Part shown: piece after piece, positions 6,802-8,175 of the stretch | Position numbering within the stretch: position 1 is the first letter of the stretch | Layout of the letters: every line of letters starts with the position of its first letter | Origin: Bdellovibrio sp. ZAP7 | GTDB taxonomy: Bacteria; Bacteroidota; Bacteroidia; Flavobacteriales; Flavobacteriaceae | Length of the DNA: 8,175 nt | Direction of reading: 5' to 3' | Assembly (NCBI GenBank): GCA_943324165.2 | Contig: CALPKO020000043.1 | Location: forward strand, 1-8,175 | Notes under the pieces: model-generated | The model's database searches: none | What the model saw: only the letters and a program-made list of their open reading frames with translations | Told to the model about the DNA's origin: nothing | Position numbers and translations under genes: made by a program

Positions 6802-7044
6802 ATGAATACATTAGAAACTTATAACGCTATTTTTATAGAAATTTTCCAAGTAAATCAAAGTGACTTGGGTGCAGATTTCAACGCCAATAATATTGATAAT
6901 TGGGACTCTATTTGTCAACTCGGTCTAGTGACTAACATGGAAGACACTTTTGATGTTATGTTAGATCCTGAAGATATTATGGGTTTCAAATCATATGACT
7001 TAGGAAAAACAATTTTAGAAAAGTATGGAGTCGTAATTAGATAG
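6802..7044 (+). CDS. Acyl carrier protein 2
   Basis: An 80-residue acidic carrier protein with attachment serine S36 in DNWDSICQLGL, followed by an acidic helix (NMEDTFDVML) and a helix III segment with DPEDIMGFKSYD. It shares the W-D-S-I core and serine position with the first ACP but is otherwise quite different, so the two may carry different intermediates or dock with different partners. The start lies 7 nt after the KASIII stop inside AAAAGAATGAAT, the same 12 nt found at the first ACP start. An SDR gene follows after 7 nt, repeating the ACP-SDR order seen upstream. A family-level call is secure. Whether it serves elongation, transfer or ligase loading is unknown. Confidence 0.9.
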   Translation: MNTLETYNAIFIEIFQVNQSDLGADFNANNIDNWDSICQLGLVTNMEDTFDVMLDPEDIMGFKSYDLGKTILEKYGVVIR

Positions 7045-7051
7045 TTAGAAA

Positions 7052-7795
7052 ATGTTATTAAAAGGAAAAGTTTGTCTCATCACAGGAACTAATAAAGGAA
7101 TTGGAAAAGCCATTGCTGAATCATTCGCAAGGGAAGGTGCTATTGTATATGCAAACGCGCGTGAAAATTGTGGAATGGAAGGTTGGGCTCACGATTTAGC
7201 TAAAAAAAATAATACTAAAGTAATTCCAATTTATTTTGATGTTACCGATTTAGAAAATGTAAAATCCAAAGTTTTAGAAATTAAATCCGCTGAAAAAAAG
7301 ATAGATGTACTAGTAAACAATGCTGGAATGGTTACCTACGAATTAATTCCAATGGTACAAATGGAAATTTTCAGAAAAATGTGGGAGGTCAATGTTATTG
7401 GAACATTTAATTTATTGCAAATAGTTTCAAGGATAATGAGTCGTCAACAAAGTGGGTCTATAATTAATATGGCGAGTATTGTTGGAGAAAAAGGTTCAAA
7501 AGGTCAAGTATCCTATGCTACTACTAAAGGCGCAGTAATTGCAATGACAAAAGCTTCCGCAAAAGAATTGGCAACATCAAATATTAGAGTTAATGCAATT
7601 GCTCCAGGAATGGTCGGTACTGAACGTTTTAAAGGGGTTTTCGAAAAAAGTTTTAAAGATAAAATCAATCAGGTTGGTTTTGGAAGATTGGCAGAGCCAA
7701 ATGAGATTGCAGAGGTTTGTGTTTTTCTTGGTTCAGAAATGTCAAGCTACGTAACTGGTCAAATTATTGGTGTAGATGGAAGTACAGAAGTCTGA
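7052..7795 (+). CDS. SDR-family 3-oxoacyl-ACP reductase 2 (FabG-like)
   Basis: A 247-residue classical SDR with TGTNKGIG (11-18), R37 in the NADPH-selecting position, D63 in FDVTD, NNAG (89-92), N114, S142, Y155 and K159 (YATTK), IAPGM (around 183-187) and a C-terminal VTGQIIGVDG. All catalytic residues of FabG are present. Its likely reaction is reduction of a 3-oxoacyl-ACP. With the first SDR only weakly similar outside the motifs, the two may reduce different chain lengths or set different stereocentres; this is inference. The gene is 7 nt downstream of the second ACP gene, and its last 20 nt overlap the ligase gene. No dehydratase accompanies it. Confidence 0.91.
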   Translation: MLLKGKVCLITGTNKGIGKAIAESFAREGAIVYANARENCGMEGWAHDLAKKNNTKVIPIYFDVTDLENVKSKVLEIKSAEKKIDVLVNNAGMVTYELIPMVQMEIFRKMWEVNVIGTFNLLQIVSRIMSRQQSGSIINMASIVGEKGSKGQVSYATTKGAVIAMTKASAKELATSNIRVNAIAPGMVGTERFKGVFEKSFKDKINQVGFGRLAEPNEIAEVCVFLGSEMSSYVTGQIIGVDGSTEV

Positions 7796-8175
7796 AGAAA
7801 AAGATTGGTTTTTAGGTATTGATAAAACCGATGCTTTAAATATTGCTGCTATAGACGATCAAGGAAATAAGTTAACCTACGGTGATTTGGTTTCATTTTG
7901 TGGTTTATTTCAAAAAAGTATAGAAGCTCGAGCAGTTGTTTTTCATTTTTCTGAAAACTCAGCAGCGTCTTTAGCTTTTTACGTTGCTTGTATGCAATAT
8001 AAAGTTGTACCATTACTTTTGAGCCCTCAAACAGATTCAGAATTAATCAAAGAATTATTAGAGAAGTATAAACCAAATTTTATCATTTCACCTGAAAGAT
8101 TAGCAACTGTTTTTAAAGGAGAAATTGTTTTTGAAAAATGGGATTATAAACTTATTAGAAGACCTCAAGAACTGC
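7776..8175 (+). CDS. AMP-dependent acyl ligase, 3'-truncated by window edge
   Basis: An open frame starts at the ATG at 7776, inside the end of the second SDR gene (20-nt overlap), and runs off the window after 133 codons. The visible part resembles the N-terminal subdomain of the ANL superfamily (AMP-binding acyl-CoA or acyl-ACP ligases). After a short leader, KLTYGDLVSF matches the usual LTYxEL segment. Next comes VVFHFSENSAASLAFYVACM (an xxNS..xxxxxAC helix), then KVVPLLLSPQTDSELIKELL and KPNFIISPERL, corresponding to the G.xxxPL.P and xP.xII/V.. stretches of the fold. The ATP-binding P-loop and the A8 and A10 motifs lie beyond the window, so activity cannot be judged. It may activate a free hydroxy acid and load it on one of the ACPs or CoA, or serve as a starter ligase. 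The 5' overlap suggests translational coupling. Confidence 0.72.
   Translation, partial: MEVQKSEEKDWFLGIDKTDALNIAAIDDQGNKLTYGDLVSFCGLFQKSIEARAVVFHFSENSAASLAFYVACMQYKVVPLLLSPQTDSELIKELLEKYKPNFIISPERLATVFKGEIVFEKWDYKLIRRPQEL

Noticed and set aside
4675..7795. Flexirubin, aryl polyene or dialkylresorcinol cluster, or the housekeeping fab operon
   Set aside because: There are no FabF-type KS/CLF pair, dehydratase, aromatase or ammonia-lyase genes in view, and the glycosyltransferases and NeuD-like gene point to polysaccharide decoration.

Overview
This is an AT-rich, densely packed, single-strand stretch that looks like a surface-polysaccharide (O-antigen or capsule) biosynthesis locus of a Bacteroidota bacterium, most likely a Flavobacterium-type organism. 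The support is the low GC, the general lack of Shine-Dalgarno sequences, a good TTTG-N19-TAnnTTTG promoter of the Bacteroidota type, and protein signatures common in that group. Every real gene lies on the + strand. I see no tRNA, rRNA, CRISPR array, insertion sequence or phage gene.

Region 1 (1-2783) holds three overlapping glycosyltransferase genes: the C-terminal two thirds of a GT4 enzyme, a GT-A-type enzyme with a DDD motif, and a complete GT4 enzyme of the CapM/PglA kind. Both junctions are 11-nt overlaps, so this is one translationally linked unit. Region 2 (2784-2986) is the only sizeable non-coding gap. It contains a hairpin that may be a terminator, a small palindrome and the putative promoter of the next unit.

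Region 3 (2987-8175, running off the end) is an acyl-chain assembly operon: ACP, SDR ketoreductase, NeuD/PglD-like left-handed beta-helix acyltransferase, a KASIII-like protein without its catalytic residues, an intact KASIII, a second ACP, a second SDR, and the start of an AMP-dependent acyl ligase. Three starts or genes need care: the first ACP most likely starts at the ATG at 2987 rather than the upstream TTG, the first SDR at the ATG at 3226, and the ligase (ATG at 7776) is cut by the window end.

Working model (inference): the inactive and active KASIII proteins form a heterodimer that elongates a short acyl chain on an ACP, and the two SDRs reduce the beta-keto groups. With no dehydratase or enoyl reductase in view, the hydroxyls stay. 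The NeuD-like enzyme then places the acyl group on the amino group of a nucleotide-activated amino sugar, which the glycosyltransferases build into the polysaccharide. A 3-hydroxybutanoyl or 3,5-dihydroxyhexanoyl amide is the simplest product. As I recall, a 3,5-dihydroxyhexanoyl amide on a diamino sugar has been reported in Flavobacterium psychrophilum O-polysaccharide. The system would be a small dedicated polyketide-like pathway decorating a sugar, with a KASIII-type counterpart of a chain-length-factor arrangement.
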